64,000 bases of DNA from Pseudonocardia sp. Lineage in GTDB: Bacteria; Actinomycetota; Actinomycetes; Mycobacteriales; Pseudonocardiaceae. Positions 36,950 to 48,996 of the stretch are shown one piece after another; within the stretch, counting starts at the first letter, position 1, and each line of letters begins with the position of its first letter. The stretch lies in contig JAOZVV010000173.1 in the NCBI GenBank assembly GCA_025869365.1, forward strand, positions 1-64,000, read 5' to 3'. Under the pieces are notes generated by a model that was given only the letters and a program-made list of their open reading frames with translations, was not told where the DNA came from and made no database searches. Both the position numbers and the translations under genes were made by a program.

Positions 36950-37114
36950 GGACCCGAGGGTCGGGCCACCGGGTGACCTCGTGGCGTCCGGCAGGTGACG
37001 GCGCGGCGCCACGGGCGCCAATTCGCCGTCCCGCACCGGGTGTTGGTCGCGGGTTCGGCGCCCCGACACCCCGATGACGGCCGGTGGCGCGGCGGGGGCG
37101 ACACGGTTCGCACC

Positions 37115-38272
37115 GTGCGAGTCGCGATCGTCTCCGAGTGCTTCCTGCCGGTGGTCAACGGTGTCACGAACTCCGTGCTGAGGGTGTGCGAGCACCTGCG
37201 CGCCGCCGGCCACGAGGTGCTGGTGATCGCCCCCGGGACGGACGGGGCCGGGGAGCACGAGGGGATCCGGGTCGTGCGGGTGCCCGCGCTGGAGCTCCCG
37301 GTCGTCTCCTCGATGCCGGTCGGGGTGCCGAGCCGGCGGATCCTGCGGGCGCTGCGCGGGTTCGCCCCGGACGTCGTGCACCTGGCGGCGCCGTTCGTCG
37401 TCGGGGCGCGGGGGCTGGCGGCGGCGCGGCGCCTCGGGATCCCGACGGTCGCGGTCTACCAGACGGACGTCGCCGGCTTCGCGTCGTCCTACGGGCTCGG
37501 GCTCACGGCCCGGGCGGCCTGGCGGTGGACCTGCCGGCTGCACTCCCAGGCGGACCGGACGCTGGCGCCGTCGAGCTGGGCGACCGACGCGCTGCGCGAG
37601 CGCGGGGTGCCCCGGGTGCATCGCTGGGCGCGCGGCGTCGACACGCGCCGGTTCACCCCGGCGAAGCGCTCGGCCGGGCTGCGCGCCGAGCTGGCCCCGG
37701 CGGGCGAGCTGCTCGTCGGCTACGTCGGGCGGCTCGCGCCGGAGAAGCAGGTGGAACGGCTGGCGGTGCTGGGCGGGATGCCCGGGGTGCGGCTCGTCGT
37801 GGTCGGGTCCGGGCCCAGCGAGGAGCGGCTCCGGGCCGCCCTGCCCGAGGCGGCGTTCCTCGGTTTCCGGGGCGGTGACGAGCTGGCGTCGATCTACGCC
37901 TCCCTGGACGTGTTCGTCCACACCGGACCGGCGGAGACGTTCTGCCAGGCCGTGCAGGAGGCGCTGGCCTCCGGGCTGCCGGTGGTGGCGCCGGACGCGG
38001 GCGGCCCGCGGGACCTGGTGCTGGCGGGCCGCACCGGGTATCTCGTCCCCCCGCGACCGGACGGTGCCGACGCCGCGGACCCGGGTTCGCGCGCCGCGGA
38101 CGCCGAGCTGCGCGCCGCCGTCGAGATGCTGCGAGATCCGTTGCGGCGCAGCGCGTTCGGCTCGGCCGCCCGGCGCTCGGTGCTACGCCGGACCTGGTCC
38201 GTGGTCGGGGACGAACTGCTGGCGCACTACGTCGACGTCCTCGCCGAGGCCGGCCCGGCGCAGGCCGCCTGA
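37115..38272 (+). CDS. GT4-family glycosyltransferase (MgtA-like mannosyltransferase)
   Basis: [74 protein letters not shown]. Confidence 0.88.
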   Translation: MRVAIVSECFLPVVNGVTNSVLRVCEHLRAAGHEVLVIAPGTDGAGEHEGIRVVRVPALELPVVSSMPVGVPSRRILRALRGFAPDVVHLAAPFVVGARGLAAARRLGIPTVAVYQTDVAGFASSYGLGLTARAAWRWTCRLHSQADRTLAPSSWATDALRERGVPRVHRWARGVDTRRFTPAKRSAGLRAELAPAGELLVGYVGRLAPEKQVERLAVLGGMPGVRLVVVGSGPSEERLRAALPEAAFLGFRGGDELASIYASLDVFVHTGPAETFCQAVQEALASGLPVVAPDAGGPRDLVLAGRTGYLVPPRPDGADAADPGSRAADAELRAAVEMLRDPLRRSAFGSAARRSVLRRTWSVVGDELLAHYVDVLAEAGPAQAA

Positions 38273-38273
38273 C

Positions 38274-39377
38274 GTGCGCATCGTTCAGCTCGCGAACTTC
38301 TACGGCCCCCGCTCCGGCGGGCTGCGGACCGCCCTGCACGCGCTCGGCGCGGGCTACGTCGCCCGCGGGCACGAGGTGGTCCTCGTCGTCCCCGGGCCGC
38401 GGAACACCACGGACCTGCTGCCCGGCGGCATCCGCCGTGTGACGATCGCCGCACCCCGGCTCCCCGGCACCGGCGGCTACCGCGCCGTCGACCCCTGGCG
38501 GGTGCGGCGCCTGCTGCAACGGCTCCGCCCGGACGCGATCGAGGTCTCGGACCGGCTGACCCTGCGCGGCCTCGGGACCTGGGCCGCGCGCCACGGCGTG
38601 CCGAGCGTGGTGATCTCGCACGAGCGGCTGGACCGGCTGCTGACGCAGTTCCTGCTGCCCGGCGGCGTCGCGCGCCGGGTCGCGGACGCGGCCAACGCGC
38701 GGATGGCCGCCGCGTACGACACGGTCGTCTGCACCACCGCGTTCGCCGGCGCCGAGTTCGACCGGATCGGCGCCGCCAACGTCCGGCGGGTGCCGCTGGG
38801 CGTGGACCTCGCGACGTTCTCCCCGCTGCACCGCGACGCCGGGCTGCGCGCCTCGCTGGGGGGCGGCGCCGAGACGCTGCTGGTGCACGCGGGACGGCTG
38901 TCCCCGGAGAAGCATCCCGAGCGCAGCATCGACACGGTCGCCGTGCTGCGGGACGCGGGCCTGTCCGTCCGGCTCGTCGTGGCGGGGGACGGGCCGCGGC
39001 GGGCGGCGCTGGAGCGACGCGCGGCGGGGCTCCCGGTGACCTTCGTGGGCTTCGTCCCGGAACGGGCGCGGCTCGCGGCCCTGCTGGCCTCGGCGGACGT
39101 CTCGCTGGCCCCCGGCCCGCACGAGACGTTCGGCCTCTCCGCGCTGGAGGCGCTGGCCAGCGGGACGCCGGTGGTCGTGTCCCGGTCCTCTGCGCTGCCG
39201 GAGATCGTGGCCGGGACCGGCGCCGCGGCCGCGGACTCCCCGGCCGCGTTCGCCGCGGGCGTGACGACGGTGCTCGCCGCGGACGAGGCGCTCCGCCGGG
39301 GTGCGGCGCGCTCGCGGGCGGAGGAGTTCGGCTGGCCGGCGTCGGTGGACCGGATGCTGGCGGCCCTCGTTCCGTAG
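38274..39377 (+). CDS. GT4-family glycosyltransferase (PimC/MgtA-like)
   Basis: VRIVQLANFYGPRSGGLRTALHALGAGYVARGHEV; LAPGPHETFGLSALEALASGTPVVVS. Confidence 0.87.
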   Translation: MRIVQLANFYGPRSGGLRTALHALGAGYVARGHEVVLVVPGPRNTTDLLPGGIRRVTIAAPRLPGTGGYRAVDPWRVRRLLQRLRPDAIEVSDRLTLRGLGTWAARHGVPSVVISHERLDRLLTQFLLPGGVARRVADAANARMAAAYDTVVCTTAFAGAEFDRIGAANVRRVPLGVDLATFSPLHRDAGLRASLGGGAETLLVHAGRLSPEKHPERSIDTVAVLRDAGLSVRLVVAGDGPRRAALERRAAGLPVTFVGFVPERARLAALLASADVSLAPGPHETFGLSALEALASGTPVVVSRSSALPEIVAGTGAAAADSPAAFAAGVTTVLAADEALRRGAARSRAEEFGWPASVDRMLAALVP

Positions 39378-39420
39378 CCGTACGGAGGTACGGCACCCGC
39401 TTCCCCGGCAGGCTCGGGGC

Positions 39421-40005
39421 ATGGCCGAGCAGCATGTCGGGCGGACGATCGTCGTCGAACCCGCGGGGGAGTACGCGGAGATCGACACCTCCGTGGAGCG
39501 GGCGCTGACGGCCGCGCTCCTCGGGGCGGACGACGGGACCAGGCACGGGGCCGTCGCCGCGGCCGAGGCGGCGCCCGAGCGCTACGCCCCGCCCGTTCTC
39601 TACGCCCTGTCCGCGGCGCTGGTGCACCTCGGCCGCCCGGACGACGCCGCGTTCCGCTTCTTCTGCGGCCAGGTCCGGGCCCGGTTCGACGCCAACCGCT
39701 GCACGGACCGCTCCGCCGGGAGTGCCGTCGCGGTCCTGAACGAGCGGTTCGGGCCCGCGGTCACCGCCCACGCCTTCGCCGATCCGGTGGCCCTGCGCCG
39801 CACGGTGCTCCGCGCCGTCGCCTGGGACCGCACGGCCCCGCACCTCTACGACCACCGCTGGATCGCCCTGCACGGCATGGGTGCCTTCACCGGCGCCCCC
39901 GGCGACGTCGCCCTGCCGCCCCACGAGTGGGACGCGGCGGCCGCGCGAACCCGCGTGACGTATCTCGCAGAGCTCCGCGCCGTTCTCCGCTCCCTTCCGG
40001 GCTGA
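39421..40005 (+). CDS. Conserved hypothetical protein
   Basis: 194-aa ORF in the conserved gap between glycosyltransferase and menG; no recognised domain. Confidence 0.6.
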   Translation: MAEQHVGRTIVVEPAGEYAEIDTSVERALTAALLGADDGTRHGAVAAAEAAPERYAPPVLYALSAALVHLGRPDDAAFRFFCGQVRARFDANRCTDRSAGSAVAVLNERFGPAVTAHAFADPVALRRTVLRAVAWDRTAPHLYDHRWIALHGMGAFTGAPGDVALPPHEWDAAAARTRVTYLAELRAVLRSLPG

Positions 40006-40146
40006 CCGCCGCCCGACGGCACCGGCAGCGGGCGCAACCGCAGGGCACGGGGCATGCCCGGACATCCCGCGGGTCGCGTCCCGGGGCGGTGCCCCCCGCC
40101 TCGTCCGCGAGGCGCGGCCGCCCGGCGGCCCCGTAGGGTCGGGGGC

Positions 40147-40845
40147 GTGTCCAGGGCCGATCTCGACAAGGATCCCCGCGACGTCGCGTCGATGTTCGAC
40201 GGCGTCGCGCGGCGCTACGACCTCACCAACACCGTGCTCTCCGCGGGGCAGGACCGGGGCTGGCGCGTGCAGACCCGCCGGGCCCTCGCGCTGCGGCCGG
40301 GGGAGAGGGTCCTGGACCTCGCGGCCGGCACCGCGGTGTCCACGGTCGAGCTCGGCCGTTCGGGGGCGTGGTGCGTCGCCGCGGACTTCTCGCTCGGGAT
40401 GCTGCGGGCCGGCGCCGGTCGCGCTGTGCCGAAGGTCGCCGCGGACGCGTTGGCACTGCCCTTCGCGGACGGGGTGTTCGACGCCGTCACGATCTCCTTC
40501 GGGCTGCGCAACGTCGCGGACACCGACCGCGCCCTGCGCGAGCTGGCCCGCGTGACCAGGCCGGGCGGGCGGCTCGTCGTGTGCGAGTTCTCGACCCCGA
40601 CCTGGACCCCGTTCCGGGCCGTCTACCAGGAGGGGATGCTCCGCAGGGTGCTCCCGGCGGTCGCCCGGGCCGTCGCGTCGAACCCCGAGGCGTACACCTA
40701 CCTGGCGGACTCGATCCTCGCGTGGCCCACCCAGCCCGAGCTCGCGCAGCGCATCCTCGCCGCCGGCTGGACCGGCGCGGCCTGGCGGGATCTGACGGGC
40801 GGCGCGGTGGCGCTGCACCGGGCCCGCAAACCGGACGAAACCTGA
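40147..40845 (+). CDS. menG: Demethylmenaquinone methyltransferase
   Basis: [83 protein letters not shown]. Confidence 0.96.
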   Translation: MSRADLDKDPRDVASMFDGVARRYDLTNTVLSAGQDRGWRVQTRRALALRPGERVLDLAAGTAVSTVELGRSGAWCVAADFSLGMLRAGAGRAVPKVAADALALPFADGVFDAVTISFGLRNVADTDRALRELARVTRPGGRLVVCEFSTPTWTPFRAVYQEGMLRRVLPAVARAVASNPEAYTYLADSILAWPTQPELAQRILAAGWTGAAWRDLTGGAVALHRARKPDET

Positions 40846-40899
40846 TCGTTTCCTCGTTCCCCGGTCGTCATCCGGGGTGCCTGGACTTCTGGCCGGACT

Positions 40900-40917
40900 T
40901 CGTGAAACAGTTCACAA
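40900..40917. promoter_or_regulatory. Rex-like operator 1
   Basis: TCGTGAAACAGTTCACAA versus consensus TTGTGAANNNNTTCACAA (one mismatch). Confidence 0.75.
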
Positions 40918-40922
40918 GTACC

Positions 40923-40940
40923 TCGTGAAACTGTTCACAA
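40923..40940. promoter_or_regulatory. Rex-like operator 2
   Basis: TCGTGAAACTGTTCACAA, one mismatch to consensus, 23 bp from site 1. Confidence 0.75.
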
Positions 40941-40948
40941 GGAGCCGA

Positions 40949-41119
40949 ATGGACGCGCCAGTACCCACCACAGGCGCCCCGCCCGGGTCCCCGGCCGACG
41001 TCGTCGTGGTCGGTACCGGATCCGCGGGGCCCGCCTCCCGACCTGTCGTCGGTCCTGTCGTGCCGCCCCCCGGACCGCCTCGCCCGGAGCCCCGCGACGG
41101 CCGGGTAAGGCTGTCCTGA
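40949..41119 (+). pseudogene. Short ORF with an FAD-binding N-terminus; possible remnant of geranylgeranyl reductase (menJ-like)
   Basis: Start preceded by GGAG; PADVVVVGTGSAGPAS resembles the GxGxxG motif of GGR proteins; sits between menG and nuoA. Confidence 0.4.
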
Positions 41120-41207
41120 TCTGGGTCGGGTGACAGAGGGCACTTAGGGTCCCCGCCAGGTCGTTATCGATCCATACACGTAGCTGTGCAGACAACGAAG
41201 GTGCACG

Positions 41208-41573
41208 ATGCTCGATCCCTACCTCCCCTTGGTTCTGATGTTCGCTCTCGCGGGGGCGTTCGCGCTCTTCTCCGTGACCGCGGCACCGTACGTCGGCCCG
41301 CGCCGCTACAACCGCGCGAAGCTCGACGCCTACGAGTGCGGGATCGAGCCCTCGCCGCAGCCCGTCGTGGGCAGCGGCCGGATGCCCGTCGCCTACTACC
41401 TCACGGCGATGCTGTTCATCCTCTTCGACATCGAGATGGTCTTCCTCTACCCGTTCGCGGTCAGCGCGGACGCGCTCGGCGTGTTCGGGCTGGTGGAGAT
41501 CGTGCTGTTCATCATCACCGTCGGCTTCGCCTACATGTACGTGTGGCGGCGCGGCGGACTCGACTGGAACTAG
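41208..41573 (+). CDS. nuoA: NADH-quinone oxidoreductase subunit A
   Basis: [34 protein letters not shown]. Confidence 0.97.
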   Translation: MLDPYLPLVLMFALAGAFALFSVTAAPYVGPRRYNRAKLDAYECGIEPSPQPVVGSGRMPVAYYLTAMLFILFDIEMVFLYPFAVSADALGVFGLVEIVLFIITVGFAYMYVWRRGGLDWN

Positions 41574-41583
41574 AGGAGCCGGA

Positions 41584-42132
41584 ATGGGACTCGAGGAGCA
41601 CCTGCCCAACGGCGTCCTGCTGACCAGCGTCGAGAAGCTGGTCAACTGGACGCGGAAGTCCTCGCTGTGGCCCGCCACCTTCGGGCTGGCCTGCTGCGCG
41701 ATCGAGATGATGACGACGGGCGCGCCGCGCTACGACCTCGCGCGCTTCGGCATGGAGGTCTTCCGCGCCTCCCCGCGCCAGGCGGACCTGATGATCGTCG
41801 CGGGCCGGGTGAGCAACAAGATGGCCCCGGTCCTGCGCCAGATCTACGACCAGATGCCCGAGCCCCGCTGGGTCCTCGCGATGGGCGTCTGCGCCAGTTC
41901 CGGCGGCATGTTCAACAACTACGCGATCGTGCAGGGCGTGGACCACGTCGTCCCCGTCGACATGTACCTGCCCGGCTGCCCGCCGCGGCCGGAGATGCTC
42001 ATGGACGCGATCCTCAAGATCCACGCGAAGATCATGGACGAGCCGCTCGGCTCGAAGCGGGCCGCGGAGCTCGCGGCCAGCGGTTACAAGACCGAGCTGG
42101 TCCCGTCCTCGATCAAGTACGGGAAGAAGTGA
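41584..42132 (+). CDS. nuoB: NADH-quinone oxidoreductase subunit B
   Basis: [49 protein letters not shown]. Confidence 0.98.
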   Translation: MGLEEHLPNGVLLTSVEKLVNWTRKSSLWPATFGLACCAIEMMTTGAPRYDLARFGMEVFRASPRQADLMIVAGRVSNKMAPVLRQIYDQMPEPRWVLAMGVCASSGGMFNNYAIVQGVDHVVPVDMYLPGCPPRPEMLMDAILKIHAKIMDEPLGSKRAAELAASGYKTELVPSSIKYGKK

Positions 42133-42983
42133 TGAGCGAGCCCACGGGGACGTCGAAGGACGCCCAGGAACCCACCGGCGGCGCCCAGTCCTCCGCCGAG
42201 GCCAGCGGTCCCGCCACGGCGGAGCAGCGCACCCGGGGCGGCGAGCGCCCCGCGTCCGGCGAGGTCGAGCAGGCCGCCGACGACGCCGGGTCGACGGTCG
42301 AAGGCGGCACCCGCCAGGCCGCCACCCGCGAGCGCTCCGGCATGTTCGGCGTCCGCGGCAGCGGGGACACGTCCGGTTTCGGCGGTCTCCGCCTGCCCGG
42401 CTACGCGCCCGCCCCCGCGGAGCGGCCCTACGGCGGCTGGTTCGACGAGCTGGCGGACGACCTGGGCGAGGCCCTGGACGAGCGCTCCGTCCCGCGCTCC
42501 GCGATCGAGCAGGTCACGGTGGACCGCGGCGAGATCACGTTCTACGTCGAGCGGGACCGGGTCCTCGAGCTCGCGCGGATCCTCCGGGACGACCCGAACC
42601 TGCGCTTCGAGCTCTGCTCCGGCGTGTCCGGGGTGGACTACAGCGCCCCCGACGGCGCCCCGGTCACCCGGCCGATGCACGTCGTCTACCACCTGCTGTC
42701 CATGACCTACCGGCGCCGGATCCGCCTCGAGGTCGCCCTGGACTTCGAGGACCCGCACGTGCCGAGCGTCGTCGAGGTCTACCCGACGGCGGACTGGCAC
42801 GAGCGGGAGACCTGGGACATGTTCGGCGTGATCTTCGACGGTCACCCGGCGCTGACCCGGATCCTGATGCCGGACGACTGGGAGGGCCACCCCCAGCGCA
42901 AGAGCTACCCGCTCGGCGGGATCCCGGTGGAGTACAAGGGCGCGGAGATCCCCCCGCCCGACCAGCGGAGGGCCTACTCATGA
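42132..42983 (+). CDS. nuoC: NADH-quinone oxidoreductase subunit C (N-terminally extended)
   Basis: [61 protein letters not shown]. Confidence 0.96.
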   Translation: MSEPTGTSKDAQEPTGGAQSSAEASGPATAEQRTRGGERPASGEVEQAADDAGSTVEGGTRQAATRERSGMFGVRGSGDTSGFGGLRLPGYAPAPAERPYGGWFDELADDLGEALDERSVPRSAIEQVTVDRGEITFYVERDRVLELARILRDDPNLRFELCSGVSGVDYSAPDGAPVTRPMHVVYHLLSMTYRRRIRLEVALDFEDPHVPSVVEVYPTADWHERETWDMFGVIFDGHPALTRILMPDDWEGHPQRKSYPLGGIPVEYKGAEIPPPDQRRAYS

Positions 42984-44326
42984 GCACCACGGACGAGACC
43001 CGCGCCGCCACGGAGACCCGTGAGGCACAGCAGGCGCGGGAGCGGGAGACCACCGAGGGCACCGTCTACACGGTCACCGGTGGCGACTGGGACACGTTGA
43101 TCGACTCGGAGCACGACGACCGGATCGTCATCAACATGGGCCCGCAGCACCCGTCGACGCACGGGGTGCTCCGGCTGGTGCTGGAGCTCGAGGGCGAGAC
43201 GGTCACCCAGGGCCGCACCGTGATCGGCTACCTGCACACCGGTATCGAGAAGAACTGCGAGTACCGCACCTGGACCCAGGGCGTCACGTTCGTGACGCGC
43301 ATGGACTACCTGGCGCCGCTGTTCAACGAGGCCGCGTACTGCCTGGGCGTCGAGAAGCTGCTCGGCGTCGAGGTCCCGCGCCGCGCCCAGCACATCCGGG
43401 TGCTCCTGATGGAGCTCAACCGGATCGGCTCGCACCTGGTCTGCCTCGCCACCGGGGGCATGGAGCTCGGCGCGCTCACCGGCATGACGGCCGGCTTCCG
43501 CGAGCGCGAGGAGGTGCTCCACCTGCTGGAGTACCTGACCGGCCTGCGCATGAACCACGCGTTCATCCGGCCCGGCGGCCTCTCCCAGGACCTCCCGGAG
43601 GACTGGAAGGAGAAGGTCACGGACTTCGTCGCGGTGATGAAGTCCCGGATGCCGGACTACGACAAGCTGCTCACCGGCCAGCCGATCTGGCGCCAGCGCC
43701 TCGAGGGCGTCGGCTACCTGCCCGTCGACGGCTGCCTGGCGCTCGGCGCCACCGGCCCGATCCTGCGCAGCGCGGGCCTGCCCTGGGACCAGCGCAAGGT
43801 CGAGCCGTACTCGGGCTACGAGGAGTACGACTTCGAGGTCCCGACGGCCACCGAGGCGGACTGCTACGCCCGCTACCGGCTGCGCGTCGAGGAGATCCAC
43901 GAGTCGCTCAAGATCGTCGAGCAGGCCGTGCGGAAGATCGAGCCGGGCCCGGTGATGGTCGAGGACCGGAAGATCGCCTGGCCGGCGCAGCTGTCCATCG
44001 GCAGCGACGGGATGGGCAACACCCTCGAGCACGTCCGCAAGATCATGGGTCAGTCGATGGAGTCCCTGATCCACCACTTCAAGCTGGTCACCGAGGGCTT
44101 CCACGTCCCGGCGGGGCAGGTCTACCAGAGCGTGGAGTCCCCGCGCGGCGAGCTGGGCTACCACCTCGTGTCCGACGGCGGCACCAGGCCGGTGCGCGTC
44201 CACGTCCGGGACCCCAGCTTCGTCAACCTGCAGTGCATGCCGGCGATGAGTGAGGGCGGCATGGTCGCCGACGTCATCGCCGCCGTCGCCAGCATCGACC
44301 CGGTCATGGGAGGTGTCGACCGATGA
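42980..44326 (+). CDS. nuoD: NADH-quinone oxidoreductase subunit D
   Basis: [35 protein letters not shown]; ends [11 protein letters not shown]. Confidence 0.98.
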   Translation: MSTTDETRAATETREAQQARERETTEGTVYTVTGGDWDTLIDSEHDDRIVINMGPQHPSTHGVLRLVLELEGETVTQGRTVIGYLHTGIEKNCEYRTWTQGVTFVTRMDYLAPLFNEAAYCLGVEKLLGVEVPRRAQHIRVLLMELNRIGSHLVCLATGGMELGALTGMTAGFREREEVLHLLEYLTGLRMNHAFIRPGGLSQDLPEDWKEKVTDFVAVMKSRMPDYDKLLTGQPIWRQRLEGVGYLPVDGCLALGATGPILRSAGLPWDQRKVEPYSGYEEYDFEVPTATEADCYARYRLRVEEIHESLKIVEQAVRKIEPGPVMVEDRKIAWPAQLSIGSDGMGNTLEHVRKIMGQSMESLIHHFKLVTEGFHVPAGQVYQSVESPRGELGYHLVSDGGTRPVRVHVRDPSFVNLQCMPAMSEGGMVADVIAAVASIDPVMGGVDR

Positions 44327-45129
44327 CCCTCCCGGAGGGCAACCCGGAGACCAACAGCGCCGTCGCGGCCGCGCCGGCCGAGCGGCAGTGGAGCGCGCAG
44401 CCGCACCCGAGCCCGGTCTCCCCGACGTTCGACGAGATCACCCGCCGGCGCGCGAAGGAGATCATCGCCCGCTACCCGGTGGCCCGCTCGGCGCTGCTCC
44501 CGCTGCTGCACCTCGTGCAGTCGGTGGAGGGCTTCGTCAGCCAGGACGGCATCCGCTTCTGCGCGGAGACCCTGGAGCTGACGACCGCCGAGGTCAGCGC
44601 GGTGGCGACGTTCTACACGATGTACAAGCGCACCCCGTGCGGTGAGCACCTGGTGAGCGTCTGCACCAACACCCTGTGCGCGGCGCTCGGCGGCGACGCC
44701 ATCTACGAGCGATTGAAGGCCAAGCTCGGGATCGGCCACGAGGAGACGGTGGGGGAGCCGGGGACGACCGGCTCGCTGACCCTCGAACACGCGGAATGCC
44801 TGGCGGCCTGCGACCTCGCGCCCGTCATCCAGGTCAACTACGAGTACTACGACAACCAGAGCGTCGCCTCCGCCGAGGCTCTGGTGGACGCGCTGCGCCG
44901 CGGGGAGAAGCCCCCGCCGACGCGCGGCGCGCCGCTGACGGACCTGCGGACCGTCGAGCTGGAGCTCGCCGGCTTCACGGACGACCCGGTGGCCGCCGCG
45001 GCGGCCGTCGCGGGCCCGTCGGCTGCTGTCGAGACGCTGCGCGGCGTACAGCTCGCCGCGGAGCGCGGCTGGGTCGCCCCCGCGATGCCGGCCGAGCACC
45101 CCGCCCTCCCGCCCCTCCCGGAGAAGTGA
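44323..45129 (+). CDS. nuoE: NADH-quinone oxidoreductase subunit E
   Basis: [54 protein letters not shown]. Confidence 0.96.
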   Translation: MTLPEGNPETNSAVAAAPAERQWSAQPHPSPVSPTFDEITRRRAKEIIARYPVARSALLPLLHLVQSVEGFVSQDGIRFCAETLELTTAEVSAVATFYTMYKRTPCGEHLVSVCTNTLCAALGGDAIYERLKAKLGIGHEETVGEPGTTGSLTLEHAECLAACDLAPVIQVNYEYYDNQSVASAEALVDALRRGEKPPPTRGAPLTDLRTVELELAGFTDDPVAAAAAVAGPSAAVETLRGVQLAAERGWVAPAMPAEHPALPPLPEK

Positions 45130-45136
45130 GGAGCTC

Positions 45137-46513
45137 ATGAGCACCCCCGAGAACACCGGACCCGGACCGGACCCGTTGACCCCGGTCCTCACCCGGCGCT
45201 GGACCGCGGAGCGTTCCTGGACGCTGGAGTCCTACGAGGAGCTCGACGGCTACCAGGCGCTGCGCACCGCGCTCGCGGCCCACCCGGACCAGCTCATCAC
45301 GCTGGTGAAGGACTCCGGCCTGCGCGGGCGCGGCGGCGCGGGCTTCCCCACCGGGATGAAGTGGTCCTTCATCCCGCAGGGCTCGTCCGGCCCCGGCGCC
45401 AAGCCCAAGTACCTCGTGATCAACGCGGACGAGGGCGAGCCCGGGACCTGCAAGGACATCCCGACGATGATGGCGGACCCGCACTCGCTCATCGAGGGCT
45501 GCATCATCACCAGCTACGCGATCCGCGCGAACTTCTGCGCGATCTACGTGCGCGGCGAGGCCCTGCACCCCATCCGACGGCTGCGCGCCGCGGTGGCCGA
45601 GGCCTACGCCAAGGGCTACCTGGGCACGGACATCCTCGGCTCCGGGTTCGACCTGGACATCGTGGTGCACGCCGGCGCCGGCGCCTACATCTGCGGCGAG
45701 GAGACGGCGCTGCTGGACTCGCTCGAGGGTCGTCGTGGCCAACCGCGGCTCAAGCCTCCGTTCCCGGCGACGGCGGGGCTCTACGCCTCGCCCACTGTGG
45801 TGAACAACGTGGAGACCATCGCGTCGGTTCCCGCGATCGTCGCCGGCGGGAGCGCCTGGTTCCGCGAGATGGGCAGCGAGAAGAGCCCCGGCCCGAAGAT
45901 CTACTCGGTGTCCGGGCACGTCGTGCGGCCCGGCCAGTACGAGGCGCCGATGGGCATCACCCTGCGCCGGCTCCTCGAGCTCGCCGGCGGGATGAAGGAC
46001 GGGATCCCGCTCAAGTTCTGGACGCCCGGCGGGTCGTCGACGCCGATGTTCACCGCGGAGCACCTGGACGTCCCGCTGGACTTCGAGGGCGCCGCCGGTG
46101 CGGGCTCCATGCTCGGCACCACCGCCGTGCAGGTCTTCAACGAGACCGTCTCGGTGCCGTGGGCCGTCATGAAGTGGACCGAGTTCTACAAGCACGAGAG
46201 CTGCGGCAAGTGCACGCCGTGCCGGGAGGGCACCTACTGGCTGGAGCAGATCCTGGAGCGGATGGTGCACGGCGAGGGCACGGCGTCGGACATCGAGACG
46301 ATGCTGGACATCTGCGACAACATCCTCGGCCGCTCGTTCTGCGCGCTCGGTGACGGTGCGACCAGCCCGATCACCAGCGGCATCAAGTACTTCCGCCAGG
46401 AGTTCCTGGACCTCGTCGCGCAGCAGCCCGTCGTCGCCAGGCCGCAGCAGCTGGCGGACATGGAGCGTGCCGAGCGGACCATCAGTACGAGCTTGAGCGG
46501 AGCGTCGGCGTGA
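45137..46513 (+). CDS. nuoF: NADH-quinone oxidoreductase subunit F
   Basis: [50 protein letters not shown]. Confidence 0.98.
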   Translation: MSTPENTGPGPDPLTPVLTRRWTAERSWTLESYEELDGYQALRTALAAHPDQLITLVKDSGLRGRGGAGFPTGMKWSFIPQGSSGPGAKPKYLVINADEGEPGTCKDIPTMMADPHSLIEGCIITSYAIRANFCAIYVRGEALHPIRRLRAAVAEAYAKGYLGTDILGSGFDLDIVVHAGAGAYICGEETALLDSLEGRRGQPRLKPPFPATAGLYASPTVVNNVETIASVPAIVAGGSAWFREMGSEKSPGPKIYSVSGHVVRPGQYEAPMGITLRRLLELAGGMKDGIPLKFWTPGGSSTPMFTAEHLDVPLDFEGAAGAGSMLGTTAVQVFNETVSVPWAVMKWTEFYKHESCGKCTPCREGTYWLEQILERMVHGEGTASDIETMLDICDNILGRSFCALGDGATSPITSGIKYFRQEFLDLVAQQPVVARPQQLADMERAERTISTSLSGASA

Positions 46514-48996
46514 CCATCGCACCGGAAGAGAAGAAGGCCCCGGTCGCCGAGGGCTACGTCCGGCTGACCATCGACGGCATCGAGATCGACGCGCCCAAGG
46601 GCGAGATCCTGATCCGTACCTGCGAGCGGCTCGGGATCATCGTCCCGCGGTTCTGCGACCATCCCCTGCTGGAACCGGCCGGCGCCTGCCGCCAGTGCCT
46701 CGTCGAGGTGGAGATGGGCGGGCGGCCGATGCCGAAGCCGCAGGCCAGCTGCACCATGACGGTCGCGGACGGGATGGTCGTCAAGACCCAGCACACCTCG
46801 GCCGTCGCGGACAAGGCGCAGCAGGGCGTGATGGAGCTGCTGCTCATCAACCACCCGCTGGACTGCCCGATCTGCGACAAGGGCGGCGAGTGCCCCCTGC
46901 AGAACCAGGCGATGTCCAGCGGCCGGACGGACTCCCGGTTCGTGGAGACCAAGCGGACCTTCCCCAAGCCGCTGCCGATCTCGAGCCAGGTGCTGCTGGA
47001 CCGCGAACGCTGCGTGCTCTGCCAGCGCTGCACCCGCTTCTCCGAGGAGATCGCCGGGGACCCGTTCATCGACCTGCTGGAGCGCGGCGCGAACCAGCAG
47101 ATCGGCACGGCGGCGGACAAGCCCTTCCAGAGCTACTTCTCCGGCAACACCATCCAGATCTGCCCGGTCGGCGCGCTCACCAGCGCCGCCTACCGGTTCC
47201 GCTCCCGGCCGTTCGACCTGGTCTCGACGCCGAGCGTCTGCGAGCACTGCAGCTCCGGCTGCGCGCAGCGCACGGACTCCCGCCGCGGCTCGGTGATGCG
47301 CAAGCTGGCGGGCAACGACCCCGAGGTCAACGAGGAGTGGACCTGTGACAAGGGCCGCTTCGCCTTCCGCTACCTGCAGAGCAAGGGCCGCATCACCCGG
47401 CCGATGATCCGTGAGGCGAACGGCGAGCTGGTCGAGACGTCCTGGACCGAGGCGCTGCGCGTCGCGGCGGACGGGCTGCTCGCGGCCCGCGGCCACCACG
47501 GCATCGGGGTGCTCACCGGGGGTCGGCTGACCGTCGAGGACGCCTACTCCTATGCGAAGTTCGCCCGGATCGCGGCGCGCACCAACGACATCGACTTCCG
47601 GGCCCGGCCGCAGAGCGCCGAGGAGCTGGAGTTCCTCGCCGCCCACGCGGTCGGGACCACGCCGGACACGGGCGTGACCTTCACCGCGGTGGAGGCGGCC
47701 CCGGCCGTCCTCACCGTCGCGCTGGACCCCGAGGACGAGGCGGGCATCGTCTTCCTCCGCCTCCGCAAGGCCGTCCGCAAGCACGGGCAGCGGGTCTTCC
47801 AGCTCGGCCAGTGGACCACCGAGGGCACCCGCAAGACGGAGGCCACGCTGGTCAGGGCCGTTCCGGGGGCCGAGGCGGCCGTGCTGAACGAGCTCACCGC
47901 CGCCTCCGGCAGCCCGGACTCCGGCGAGCTGGTCGGGGCGCTGAGCGGGCCGGGTTCGGTGATCCTGGTCGGGGACCGGGCCGCCGAGGTCCCGGGTCTC
48001 TACTCCGCCGTCACCGCGCTGGCGACCCGCACGGGCGCCGCGGTGGCCTGGATCCCGCGCCGGGCGGGTGACCGGGGCGCGCTCGACGCGGGCGCCGTCC
48101 CCACCCTGCTGCCCGGTGGCCGTCCCGTCTCCGACGCGGCGGTGCGCGCCGAGGTCGCGAAGGCCTGGGGCGTCGACCAGCTGCCGGCCACCCCCGGCCG
48201 CAGCACGGACGAGATCCTGGGGGCGGTCGCGCGCGGCGAGCTCTCCGGGCTCGTCGTCGGCGGGGTGGACCCGGACGACCTGACGGACCCCGCGCTCGCC
48301 CGCACGGCGCTGCGCGAGGTCGGCTTCCTGGTCAGCCTGGAGATGCACCACTCGGGCGTCACCGAGCTCGCGGACGTCGTGCTCCCGGTGGCCCCGGACG
48401 CCCAGCGCGCCGGCAGCTACCTCAACTGGGAGGGCCGGCTGCGCGAGTTCGGCCCGAGCCTGGACGCCAGCGGCGTCCTGCCGGACTGCCGGGTGCTGGA
48501 CACGCTCGCCGTCGAGATGGACGCGGACCTGTTCACCCAGACCCCGGCCGCCGCGATGGGCGACCTGCAGCGCCTCGGCGCGCACGCCCACGCCACGCCC
48601 GCGGGACCGACGGTCCCCGCCGGTGCGACACCGTGCCCGGCCGAGTACGGCCAGGCCGTCCTCGCCACCTGGCGCCAGCTGATCGACGACGGCTCGCTGA
48701 GCGTCGACGAGCCGGCGCTCGCCGGCACGGCCCGCCCGGCCCGGATCCGGGTCAACCCCGCCACCGCGGACCGCCTCGGCCTCACCGAGGGCGCGGAGGC
48801 GAGTGTCGCCACGGACCGGGGCGCGATCACGCTCCCGGTCGAGCTGAACGACCTGCCGGACGGCGTCGTCTGGCTCCCGGCGAACTCGCCGGGATCGGCG
48901 GTCCGCGCCACCCTCGGCGCCGGCCACGGTTCCCTCGTCCGGGTCAGCGCCGGTGCCGGTGCCGGTCTCGGTGCAGGTCACGGCGGTGCCGCATGA
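46510..48996 (+). CDS. nuoG: NADH-quinone oxidoreductase subunit G
   Basis: [66 protein letters not shown]. Confidence 0.97.
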   Translation: MTIAPEEKKAPVAEGYVRLTIDGIEIDAPKGEILIRTCERLGIIVPRFCDHPLLEPAGACRQCLVEVEMGGRPMPKPQASCTMTVADGMVVKTQHTSAVADKAQQGVMELLLINHPLDCPICDKGGECPLQNQAMSSGRTDSRFVETKRTFPKPLPISSQVLLDRERCVLCQRCTRFSEEIAGDPFIDLLERGANQQIGTAADKPFQSYFSGNTIQICPVGALTSAAYRFRSRPFDLVSTPSVCEHCSSGCAQRTDSRRGSVMRKLAGNDPEVNEEWTCDKGRFAFRYLQSKGRITRPMIREANGELVETSWTEALRVAADGLLAARGHHGIGVLTGGRLTVEDAYSYAKFARIAARTNDIDFRARPQSAEELEFLAAHAVGTTPDTGVTFTAVEAAPAVLTVALDPEDEAGIVFLRLRKAVRKHGQRVFQLGQWTTEGTRKTEATLVRAVPGAEAAVLNELTAASGSPDSGELVGALSGPGSVILVGDRAAEVPGLYSAVTALATRTGAAVAWIPRRAGDRGALDAGAVPTLLPGGRPVSDAAVRAEVAKAWGVDQLPATPGRSTDEILGAVARGELSGLVVGGVDPDDLTDPALARTALREVGFLVSLEMHHSGVTELADVVLPVAPDAQRAGSYLNWEGRLREFGPSLDASGVLPDCRVLDTLAVEMDADLFTQTPAAAMGDLQRLGAHAHATPAGPTVPAGATPCPAEYGQAVLATWRQLIDDGSLSVDEPALAGTARPARIRVNPATADRLGLTEGAEASVATDRGAITLPVELNDLPDGVVWLPANSPGSAVRATLGAGHGSLVRVSAGAGAGLGAGHGGAA

